Assembly (NCBI GenBank): GCA_021785115.1
Contig: JAJYGO010000449.1
Span: 1 to 10,397 of the forward strand
DNA from: Chloroflexota bacterium
GTDB taxonomy: Bacteria; Chloroflexota; Limnocylindria; Limnocylindrales; CSP1-4
DNA: 10,397 nucleotides
Direction of reading: 5' to 3'
Shown: positions 1 to 7,200 of the stretch, piece by piece
Numbering within the stretch: position 1 is the first letter of the stretch
How the letters are laid out: every line of letters starts with the position of its first letter
Notes under the pieces: generated by a model
Databases searched by the model: none
Told to the model about the DNA's origin: nothing
The model's input: the letters and a program-made list of their open reading frames with translations, nothing else
Program-made: the position numbers and the translations under genes

Positions 1-114
1 GGGCCGGGCGGCCCGCCTCCGGGCTCGGCGGCGTGGGAGATCCAGCGGCGGATCAAGGTGGCGCTCGACCCGCGGGGCGTCCTCGCGCCCGGCCGGTCGT
101 GGGGCGGGGCATGA
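1..114 (+). CDS. glcE: Glycolate oxidase FAD-binding subunit, C-terminal fragment (GlcE/GlcD type), cut by window edge
   Basis: Reading frame 1 is open from the first base and stops at TGA 112-114, giving the last 37 residues of a protein. The end reads IKVALDPRGVLAPGR, the typical closing segment of FAD-linked oxidases of the GlcD/GlcE/lactate-dehydrogenase family (consensus roughly K-x-x-x-DP-x-G-x-x-NPGR). The stop overlaps the start of the next gene as ATGA, so the two are almost certainly translated together. GlcD, GlcE and GlcF form the membrane-associated glycolate oxidase that converts glycolate to glyoxylate. Because glcF follows directly, and the usual order is glcD-glcE-glcF, GlcE is the likelier identity. 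The short tail alone cannot exclude GlcD or another FAD oxidase. The start lies outside the window. Confidence 0.75.
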   Translation, partial: GPGGPPPGSAAWEIQRRIKVALDPRGVLAPGRSWGGA

Positions 115-1385
115 GCGCCTCCCTGCCGGAGGGCGTCCGGTTCCTCGGCCCCGACCCGGGCGCCGCGCCGGGCTGGCGGACGGGCGACGCCCCTACCGAC
201 CGAGACATCGCCTCGTGCATCGGGTGCGGCCTCTGCCTCCCGCACTGCCCCACCTACCGGTTGCTGGGGGACGAGACGGCCTCGCCACGGGGTCGGATCG
301 CCGCCATGCGGGCGGTCGCCGAAGGCCGCGCGCCTGTAGGCGCCGCGTTCAGCAGGTACATCGACCTCTGCCTCGGGTGCCGGGCCTGCGAGGACGCGTG
401 CCCGTCGCTCGTCCCGTACGGGCGGATGCTCGACGCAGCGAAAGCCGAGGTCGCGGCCGCGCGACCGGCGGCTCCCCGCCTCCTGCGGCACATCGGCCTC
501 GACGTGCTGCTCGGTCGTCAGTGGGCGATCGAGCTGCTCTCCGCCGCCATCCCGTTCTTGCGGCCGCTCCTGCCATCGCGGCTGCGGCGCCTCGTGCCGC
601 GTATCAGCCTGCGGGAGCTCGCGCGACCCCTCCCGCCGGTGACCATGCCGGCCGGACCGGCGCGGGGGACGGTCGCGATCCTCACCGGCTGCATCCAGGA
701 CGCATGGTTCCGCCCGATCAACCGGGCGACGATCCGCGTCCTGGCGCGCAACGGCTGGCGTGTGGTCGTCCCGCCGCAGGGCTGCTGCGGCGCCCTCGCG
801 GCGCATTACGGCACGCTGGCCACGGCCCGCAGGATGGCGCAGAGGAATGCGGCGGCCTTCACGCTCGCCGACGCCGACTGGATCGTCGTGAACGCCGCCG
901 GCTGCAGTGCCCAGATGAAGGAGTACGGCGAGCTCATCGACCGGCCCGACGTCGCGGGCCGGGTCCGCGACCTCCTCGAGTTCCTCGACGAGCAGGGGTT
1001 CGACCCGCCCGCCGCCTCGCCCTTCGCCCGGGCCGCGCTCCACGACCCGTGCCACCTGCTGCACGCGCAGCGGATCCGGTCGGCGCCGCGCTCGGTGCTC
1101 GGGCGGGTGCCGGGCCTCGAGATCGCGGAGGTCGCGGACGGCGATCGGTGCTGCGGGTCGGCGGGGCTCTACAACATCTTCGAGCCCGAGCCCGCGGACC
1201 GGCTGATGGCCCAGAAGGCGGCGAATGTGGCGGCCACCGGTTGCCCGGTCGTCCTCGCGGCCAACCCGGGCTGCGCGGTCCAGATCGCCGCTGGCCTCGG
1301 CGAGCTGGGGGTCGGCATGGAGGTCCTGCACCCAGCCGAGCTCCTCGATAGCGCCTACCGTCTCGCCCCGACGGACGCGCGCTGA
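111..1385 (+). CDS. glcF: Glycolate oxidase iron-sulfur subunit GlcF
   Basis: A 424-residue protein, close to the usual GlcF length. The N-terminus carries two ferredoxin-type 4Fe-4S motifs: C36-x2-C39-x2-C42-x3-C46-P and C87-x2-C90-x2-C93-x3-C97-P. Two cysteine-rich CCG domains follow, one with C194 and C225-C226-G, the other with C314 (HDPCH), C347-C348-G and C388 (NPGC). This is the GlcF/LutA/HdrD-type layout, in which the protein passes electrons from the FAD subunit to the quinone pool at the inner face of the membrane. I chose ATG 111 because it overlaps the upstream stop as ATGA and starts shortly before the first cluster. A further in-frame start at 33 would add 26 residues that only mirror the upstream gene. 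No strong Shine-Dalgarno is visible, only a G-rich run, which fits translational coupling. A related (Fe-S)-binding oxidoreductase such as a lactate or glycerol-3-phosphate oxidase subunit is possible, but the FAD-subunit neighbour favours GlcF. Confidence 0.88.
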   Translation: MSASLPEGVRFLGPDPGAAPGWRTGDAPTDRDIASCIGCGLCLPHCPTYRLLGDETASPRGRIAAMRAVAEGRAPVGAAFSRYIDLCLGCRACEDACPSLVPYGRMLDAAKAEVAAARPAAPRLLRHIGLDVLLGRQWAIELLSAAIPFLRPLLPSRLRRLVPRISLRELARPLPPVTMPAGPARGTVAILTGCIQDAWFRPINRATIRVLARNGWRVVVPPQGCCGALAAHYGTLATARRMAQRNAAAFTLADADWIVVNAAGCSAQMKEYGELIDRPDVAGRVRDLLEFLDEQGFDPPAASPFARAALHDPCHLLHAQRIRSAPRSVLGRVPGLEIAEVADGDRCCGSAGLYNIFEPEPADRLMAQKAANVAATGCPVVLAANPGCAVQIAAGLGELGVGMEVLHPAELLDSAYRLAPTDAR

Positions 1386-1767
1386 GGCCGGAGAACCGGG
1401 GGAGATCTCCATTACGCCGATCGTGGCGAACCGTCTGCCGGACATCCTGCCGGCGAGGCAGACATCGCGACGCCGAGCCGATCTGGCCGACCTCCTAGTA
1501 CGCGGATACACCGGTGGAATCTGCCCGGGCCCGAGGCCTCGGGCGCCTGCCCAGAAGAGCGGCTCAGACGCCGCATGCTTCTCGCCCGGTGGTTGCTTCC
1601 AGCGTTACGGTGACGAAATATAACGTCGTGCCCGCGCGACACGCCACGTGGCCAGACGAGGAGGTCAGCGCTGCGCCCCCTGAGCGAGGAGTCCTTGGCG
1701 GCATTCGGTATCGGTTTGGCCCGGTCATCAGTCGTTCGATCGGGCAACCACCCCTCATACTTGGCAA
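1386..1767. other. Intergenic region between glcF and druA-like gene
   Basis: About 380 bases with no convincing gene. Open frames here on both strands are rich in Arg, Pro, Ser and Ala, have no recognisable motif, and extend as shadows into neighbouring genes. Parts are visibly more A/T-rich than the flanking coding DNA, notably 1605-1625 and 1755-1770. Contents noticed: a 16-bp palindrome at 1529-1544, a TATAAC hexamer at 1619-1624 without a well-spaced -35 partner, and CATACT at 1756-1761, six bases before the next start codon. No hairpin followed by a T-run is seen after glcF, so a factor-independent terminator is not evident. This stretch should hold the promoter of the + strand gene at 1768, but I cannot place it with confidence. 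Confidence 0.6.
1529..1544. repeat. Perfect 16-bp palindrome
   Basis: GCCCGAGGCCTCGGGC is identical to its own reverse complement. It could be a dimeric regulator's operator or the stem (6 bp with a GGCC loop) of a GC-rich terminator for glcF. No T-run follows, which makes an intrinsic terminator less likely. Short GC palindromes also arise by chance in DNA this GC-rich, so function is unproven. Confidence 0.5.
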
Positions 1768-2982
1768 ATGGGCGCGACTCAGCTGAGCCTCCCGATCGAA
1801 GACGCGGTCCCCGTGTTCGATGAGGCCGCGGTTCGCGCGCTCCGCGACGACCTCCTCGTCGAGTTTGCGGACCCCGAGGCGGACCAGCCGGCCGACGGCA
1901 AGGCGGCCATTCGAGAGCGCCACCGCGGGCAGCGGGCGTCGCGGTGGCGCCGAGAGATCGGGCCGCTCCGCGACAAGGTGCCAAGTCTCCTGGAGAACTT
2001 CGCAGATGGGGCCGAGGTCGACCCCTCCGCGATCGCGCCCGAGCTCGTGGCGGTCGAGGCGGGGACCACCGACGCCGATCTGTTCCGCATGGCCACGCTG
2101 CTGTGGTCGGTGCCCGTGTCGCAGGGCTACGGGCGGCGGATGCGTTTCCTGGTCCGTGACCGAAGCAACGGCAAGCTCATCGGTCTCTTCGCGCTCGGCG
2201 ACCCGGTCTTCAACCTCCGGGCGCGCGATCAGTGGATCGGCTGGTCTGCCACCGACCGGCGCCAACGCCTGGTCAACGTCATGGATGCCTTCGTCGTCGG
2301 CGCCGTCCCGCCATACGCGTCCCTCCTTGGCGGCAAGCTGGTCTTCTCGCTCATCGCCTCGGCCGAGGTCGGGGCGGCCTTCGCCGCACGGTACGCGAAC
2401 TCCGCCGGGGTCATCAGCGGGCAGCGGAAGGCGCCGCGCCTCGCGCTCGTCACCGTCACGTCCGCGCTTGGCCGGTCCTCGCTCTACAACCGCCTGCGCC
2501 TCGCCGACCCCGCTGACCCGTCGCGCCGGCTCGTCGACCTCCTGCCGATCGGCTGGACGCGCGGCTATGGGCACTTCCAGGTCAGCGACGACCTCTTCGC
2601 CCGGATGCGCGCCATGCTCGCCGCGGCCGGCCACCCGTACGCGGGCGGGTACCGCTTCGGGGACGGCCCGAACTGGCGGATGCGGGTCGCGCGGGTGGCG
2701 CTGGAGGAACTCGGCTTGAGCCCCGACCTCCAGCGCCACGGGATCGAGCGGGAGGTCTTCGCCCTCCCCCTCGCCTCGAACGTGCGCGAGTTCCTCGCGG
2801 GCCGCGACGACAGCTCGCAGCTGTCTCGCCCCGCGGCGGCGTCGATCTCCGAGGCGGCGCTGGCCCGCTGGGTCCGGCCCCGCGCCGCCCGCGCGCCCGG
2901 GTACCGCTCGTTCCGGCGGCTCGACCTGCTCGGGGACCTGCTCGGGGCCGGGGGGGCGGCAGGCGCCGACCGGAAGGCATAG
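1768..2982 (+). CDS. druA: DruA-family protein (DUF4338), Druantia-like anti-phage defence
   Basis: A 404-residue protein recognised by conserved blocks of the DUF4338/DruA family: ARDQWIGW at 152-159, GAVPPYASLLGGK at 178-190, TSALGRSSLYNRL at 231-243 and GWTRGYGHF at 262-270. Length is typical of DruA (about 400 residues). DruA is a component of type I Druantia and has no established biochemical role that I can cite; many homologues stand alone in genomes. No signal peptide or membrane segment is seen, so it should be cytoplasmic. ATG 1768 is the first usable start after an in-frame TGA at 1681-1683, and no Shine-Dalgarno precedes it; GTG 1813 is an alternative. The C-terminus after about residue 345 is Ala/Arg-rich and probably poorly ordered. 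The gene converges on the minus-strand operon carrying the DruE-like helicase, with 15 bases between stops. Family assignment is firm; membership in one working system with the opposite-strand genes is inferred. Confidence 0.83.
   Translation: MGATQLSLPIEDAVPVFDEAAVRALRDDLLVEFADPEADQPADGKAAIRERHRGQRASRWRREIGPLRDKVPSLLENFADGAEVDPSAIAPELVAVEAGTTDADLFRMATLLWSVPVSQGYGRRMRFLVRDRSNGKLIGLFALGDPVFNLRARDQWIGWSATDRRQRLVNVMDAFVVGAVPPYASLLGGKLVFSLIASAEVGAAFAARYANSAGVISGQRKAPRLALVTVTSALGRSSLYNRLRLADPADPSRRLVDLLPIGWTRGYGHFQVSDDLFARMRAMLAAAGHPYAGGYRFGDGPNWRMRVARVALEELGLSPDLQRHGIEREVFALPLASNVREFLAGRDDSSQLSRPAAASISEAALARWVRPRAARAPGYRSFRRLDLLGDLLGAGGAAGADRKA
2923..2946 (+). repeat. Tandem 12-bp duplication at the 3' end of druA
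   Basis: The unit GACCTGCTCGGG occurs twice with no gap (2923-2934 and 2935-2946), in frame, encoding DLLGDLLG at residues 386-393 of the DruA-like protein. It looks like a recent slippage duplication in the non-conserved tail and should not disturb the conserved domain. Confidence 0.75.
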
Positions 2983-2997
2983 CAGCCTCAGAGGACG

Positions 2998-4221
2998 TCA
3001 GGGTACGCGGAAGGCCTCGGACTGCGGCCCGAAGGCCACGACCGGCCCGTCCACGTCCGGCTCGGCCGCCACGCGGACATCGAGGAGGCGGAGCGTCTCG
3101 CCCGCGCGCCCCCGGAGGCGCCCTCCGTGCGACAGCACCGCCCGCGTGCCGGGCGCAAGGTACGGGTCTGCCTGCACCGCGAGGCTGGCCGCCGACGCGC
3201 TCACGTCGCGCTCGACGACGCCCTGCAGGGACCGGTGCTCGGGCGGGACCTCGACCGCAATCCGGCGCTGCCCCTCCGGCAGCCAGTAGTCGGAGCAGAG
3301 CGCCTTCACGTCGCAGAACCGGCACCCGTCTGGTTCCACGCGCGCCTCGGGCGGATGGCGGTTGAGCGCTCCGAGCGCCCGGGAACTCCGGGTCTCGAGG
3401 TCGGCGGCGATCTCGTCAAGCTCGGCCGGGCCGGGCGCGCGCACCGGGTGCGCCCCATCGGGATAGGCGAGCACCAGCGAGTCGGCGAGCCGGCCGCTCG
3501 GGTTCACAACCGGGTCGCGCGCCCACAGGAGCGCGTAGGCACGGACCTGCGCCTCGTGCGCCGGGCTCGGCGCCCCGGTCTTGTAGTCGACGATCTCGCA
3601 GGCGTCGGGGCTGAGCCGGATCGCGTCGGCGTAGCCGACCCAGCCCATCGACGGCGGGCGCAGCTCGACCTCGGGGTGGTAACCGTAGCCGAGCGCGCCG
3701 CGGTCGCGCGGGGCCGGCCCCGGCTCGGGCTCCTCCGTCGCGGGTTCGGTCTCTTGCGCCCAGAGGTGCAGGGCCTGCTGCACGAGCAGTCGGAGGTCGT
3801 CCGTCCGCTGGCGGAGCCCCGCCTCCAGGGCCTCGAGCCTCGGACCTGCGCGGGGGTTCGTCGACTCGCGCGCCAGCTCATCGCTTACGCAGGCCGCGAT
3901 GACGGCCGTGATCCCGCCCAGCGATCGCAGCGCACTGACGAGCCCGCCGGCCCGCGCGGCGTCCGCGTCGCCCGCGGCGCGCGCGATGCGCTCCAGGGAG
4001 CAGTGGGCCGCTCGGCCGGCGAGGACGGCGGCGGCGGGCCGCGGCGGGAAGCCTCGGCCGAGTCCCCGGTCCGCATAGTCCGCGTGCTCGAGCGACCAGC
4101 GCCTCGGGCATGCCTCGAGCTGGGCGAGGGAGGAGACGCTCAGGAGGCGCGGCGGGTCGGGCCATCGCACGGGAGGGCGGGCCTCCCAGAGGCCGCCGCT
4201 CGGGAACGGGTCAGTACCCAA
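2998..4221 (-). CDS. RecB/Cas4/AddB-like PD-(D/E)XK nuclease with Fe-S cysteine signature
   Basis: A 407-residue protein with the order of elements seen in RecB/AddB/Cas4/Dna2-type nucleases: cysteine in EACPRRW (C38), GRAAH motif (H73), GYADAI with acidic residue D199, the catalytic VDYKTG (D212, K214), then Q225-VRA-Y229. A C-terminal triplet C300-x2-C303-x5-C309 follows. With C38, these cysteines match the four ligands of the 4Fe-4S staple in AddB, Cas4 and Dna2. All catalytic positions are present, so an active Mg-dependent DNA nuclease is expected. Residues about 310-407 form a beta-rich tail resembling an OB-fold, which is my inference. The ORF opens with TTG 4221, overlapping the helicase stop by 11 bases; GTG 4170 (390 residues) is an alternative start. 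It is the last gene of the minus-strand operon. The tight overlap suggests that nuclease and helicase work together, as in AddAB or Dna2, but its exact substrate is unknown. Confidence 0.82.
   Translation of the reverse strand: MGTDPFPSGGLWEARPPVRWPDPPRLLSVSSLAQLEACPRRWSLEHADYADRGLGRGFPPRPAAAVLAGRAAHCSLERIARAAGDADAARAGGLVSALRSLGGITAVIAACVSDELARESTNPRAGPRLEALEAGLRQRTDDLRLLVQQALHLWAQETEPATEEPEPGPAPRDRGALGYGYHPEVELRPPSMGWVGYADAIRLSPDACEIVDYKTGAPSPAHEAQVRAYALLWARDPVVNPSGRLADSLVLAYPDGAHPVRAPGPAELDEIAADLETRSSRALGALNRHPPEARVEPDGCRFCDVKALCSDYWLPEGQRRIAVEVPPEHRSLQGVVERDVSASAASLAVQADPYLAPGTRAVLSHGGRLRGRAGETLRLLDVRVAAEPDVDGPVVAFGPQSEAFRVP
4171..4187 (-). repeat. Inverted repeat enclosing a Shine-Dalgarno-like sequence near the alternative nuclease start
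   Basis: On the minus strand, GGGAGG, a 5-base loop and CCTCCC stand immediately before GTG 4170, an in-frame alternative start of the nuclease gene. The left arm is itself Shine-Dalgarno-like, 11 bases from the GTG, so pairing would mask it. This could tune nuclease translation, or be coincidence in GC-rich coding DNA. Confidence 0.35.
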
Positions 4222-7200
4222 GGTCGTGGAGCACCTGCTCGGTCGCCCGCGGGAGGTTCCTGCGGACGAGCAGCTCGTCCACCCGGGCCACGACCGGGTC
4301 GACGCCGAACTCCGCCGGCTCCGTCCACGAGCCGTCGAGCATCACGGTCGGGGCGAACGGGTGGTGGAGGCCGATGACGACGGGCGGGCGCCCGTCGCGC
4401 TCGGCCAGGATCGGCGCCTCCAGCTGCCCGAATCCCGCCACGTCTACCGTTCGCGCTCGGGACAGCGCCAGCCCCTCGGCGCGCAACGTCGTGAGGTCCG
4501 TGTAGAGGACGTCGGTGGACATCGCGACGCGTCGCGGGTCCACGGTCGGCGCCTCGCCCGACAGGAGGTACCGGAGCAGGCTGGCCCCGAGGTGCCGGTC
4601 GAGCTGGTCGTGCTGGTACTGGTTCTTGAAGCTGCGGAGGCACCGGTAGCACGACGAGTCGCAGCCGGCGGGGCAGCCCTCGAGCAGGCGGAGCGCGTCC
4701 TCGAAGAGCGCCCGGCCGATGCCGCCTGCCCGTCGCGCGTACCCGGCCCCTCCGGGGAGCGTGTCGTAGAGGTAGACCTCGGCCTCCGTGCCGGCCCGGC
4801 CGGCGGCGGTCAGGGCGGGGCGGAACTCGGCCTGGAGTTCGGTGACGCCGACCGAGAGCGACCTCGCGGCCTGGATGGTCAGCGCCTCCGCGAGCGTCCG
4901 GAGAGCGACGCGGGTGCTGTCGTACTCCGGGCGCAGCGTCAGGGGGTCGTCCACGCGCACCTTGACGAGCAGGACGTCAGAGATGAACGACGTCCCGAGC
5001 ACGATCCCGGCGGAGGTCCGGTCGCCGCGGCAGACCGGCTCGTCCGGGTCCGGGAAGGGCTTCCTGTGGCCCGGCCCGGTCGTCGGTCGCTGGGAGCCGG
5101 CCGGCTCGACCAGGCCGCAGAGGGTGCAGTACGCGTACCCCTCGTCCGACGGGCCGCGGTTGGTCACCAGCAGCTCGAGCCGGTCGAAGTGCGTCGCGAT
5201 CCGGTCGGCGACCGGGGCCCAAGCGTCGATCGCGGCGGGCGTCGCCGCAGTCAGCTTCGCCCGGGTCGCGTAGCTCGGCGCGACGTCGTCGTCGAGGGAT
5301 GTGTTCTCCTGCACGTAGTGGGGGTGGGCGAATCCGGGCGGCCGCATCCACGTCTGGGCTGGCCCGAGGCGAGACGCAGCGCCGCAGGCGGGGCAGTCCT
5401 CGACCGCGCGCCTCCGCTCCGCCTGATAGTCGGCCGTGGTTGCGTAGTGGCAGACGCTGCACTCCAGGTAGAGCTTCCGGCCGGCCCACGCCGCCGCACG
5501 GTCTCCCGGCATCCGCGCGTAGATCGCCCCGGAGACCCATTCGCGACCGCCGATCCAGATCCTCTTGCCGGGCGCGTACTGCGTCAGGGCGACCGCCATG
5601 CCCTGGGACGGCGTGTAGCGGAAGGCCGGCCGGTAGAGCGTGCTGGCCTGCGCGTCGAACACGTGGAATGTCGCCACGTCGGTCGGGAACGCGTAGCGCG
5701 GCAGGACGGCCATGTACAGGAGCCGCCCGAGGAGGGTCTCCTGCTCGGGGGCGGATCCCGGCGTCGCGTCGCCGACCTCAGCCTGGACCTCCTCGTGGTC
5801 CGCGGCCCCCTCGCCTGGTGCCGTCGGTGAAGTGTCGGCGACAGCGCCGATGGCGTCCGCGATGATGTCGGGCGTTCCCCGGATCTCCGCCTCGAGGGCC
5901 TGCGGCTCGAGTAGCGGCCCGAGTTCGCCCGGGAGCCACGCACGCGCCCTCGCGGCGAGGCGGCCGCTGTCCGAGCCAACCCACGACCGGAAGTCGTCGA
6001 GGTTGAGCGGGGAGGCGGGAGTGCGGAAGCCGGCGACCGTGCCGAGGACCTCGAACAGCTGCGAGCCGTAGGCCGCGTCGGCGCCCGCGGACGCCGGCAG
6101 GCGCGCCCGAAGGTACTCCTGGATGACGAAGGCGGACAGGTGGCGCCTGGCGATCTGCCAGTTGTCGAGGTTCATCTCGGGGTCGATCACCGATCCCCGG
6201 ATGAACTCGCCCGGCTCCCCGAACACGTGCTCGTCGTGGCTTGCCGTGTTCGCGAAGGCCGTCACCGTGGCGACGGCCTTGCCGCGCCGCCCAGCGCGGC
6301 CCGACCGCTGCTGATAGTTCGCCCTCGACGGCGGCATGTTGCGGAGCGCCACGCCGGACAGGGCGCCGATGTCGATGCCGACCTCCATCGTCGTGGTGCA
6401 TGACAGCACGTCGATCGCCGGCTTCCCCTCGCCGAGGTCGATGTCCTGGAACAGCAGCTCGTTCTCCTCTGCCTCTGAGAACACGGCGTCCGCCTGGGCC
6501 TCGTTGAGCTGCGCGGTGTGCTCTGCGGCGACCAGCGCGATCGGCGCCTGGTGCCGCTCCAGCGCCATGAGGGTGCTCCGCCGGTAGTACCCCTTCCGGG
6601 CCAGGAACACCTGGTCGGCTCCGGGGTCGACGGCCCGGACCCGCTCCCGGCCGCAGAAGCTGCAGAGGCTCGCCCTGCCGGCCAGGGGGCGCTGCGTCGA
6701 CCGGCAGGCGTCGCAGTAGCCCCAGTCGCCGCCGAAGCGCAGGGTCAGGTCCGCACCGCGGAGGCGGAACTCGCGGCCGACCGGTTCGCAGAGCCGCGTG
6801 CTCAGGATGGGCAGCCAGAGGCGCTCGAAGGCGGCCTGCGCGCCCCTCGCCGCCAGGACCGCCTTCATGCGCGCCGGGAACCGCCCGCTCGCGGACCTGA
6901 TCTCGTCATCGGCCCACACGGATGGCATGGTCCTGAGCCACTGGCCGGGCCAGGCGTCGAGCCACGCCCGCAGGACCCCGCGCTTCTCGTCGGGCGTGGT
7001 CGCGTCGGGGGGGATCCCCGGCAGGTCGTCGAGCACGGTCTCGTCGCGCGGCTCGAGCGACGCGATGGCGAGCTGGCCGAAGCCGATATAGGGGTTGTTG
7101 ATGACCGCGTGCAGCGCGCCCACGAGCGTTTCCGGGGCCGATCGGCTCCGGAAGTCCAGCAGGAGGCGCATCTTGTCATTGGCGCTGGAGTTCCCGAGCC

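Noticed and set aside
1529..1560. Intrinsic terminator of glcF at the palindrome
   Set aside because: No T-run follows and the symmetrical sequence leaves only a short stem, so the terminator call is not supported.
1593..1624. TTGCTT (1593-1598) with TATAAC (1619-1624) as a sigma-70 promoter
   Set aside because: The hexamers are 20 bases apart, outside the usual 16-18, so I do not list it as a promoter.
1514..1786. 90-residue open frame on the + strand in the gap before druA
   Set aside because: It overlaps the druA start in another frame, shows no ribosome site or family features, and is probably chance.
1412..1984. 190-residue open frame on the - strand across the glcF-druA gap
   Set aside because: Its composition is Arg/Pro/Gly/Ser-rich with no motif; half of it is a shadow of druA. 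A gene here cannot be supported.
1564..2739. 391-residue open frame on the - strand opposite druA
   Set aside because: It is antisense to conserved DruA blocks and runs into the intergenic region without a recognisable domain.
3127..4377. 416-residue open frame on the + strand opposite the nuclease
   Set aside because: The minus strand carries a full set of PD-(D/E)XK and Fe-S motifs; the + strand frame has none.
4226..5830. 534-residue open frame on the + strand opposite the DUF1998 half
   Set aside because: It is a shadow of the helicase gene with low-complexity Arg/Gly/Val composition and no motifs.
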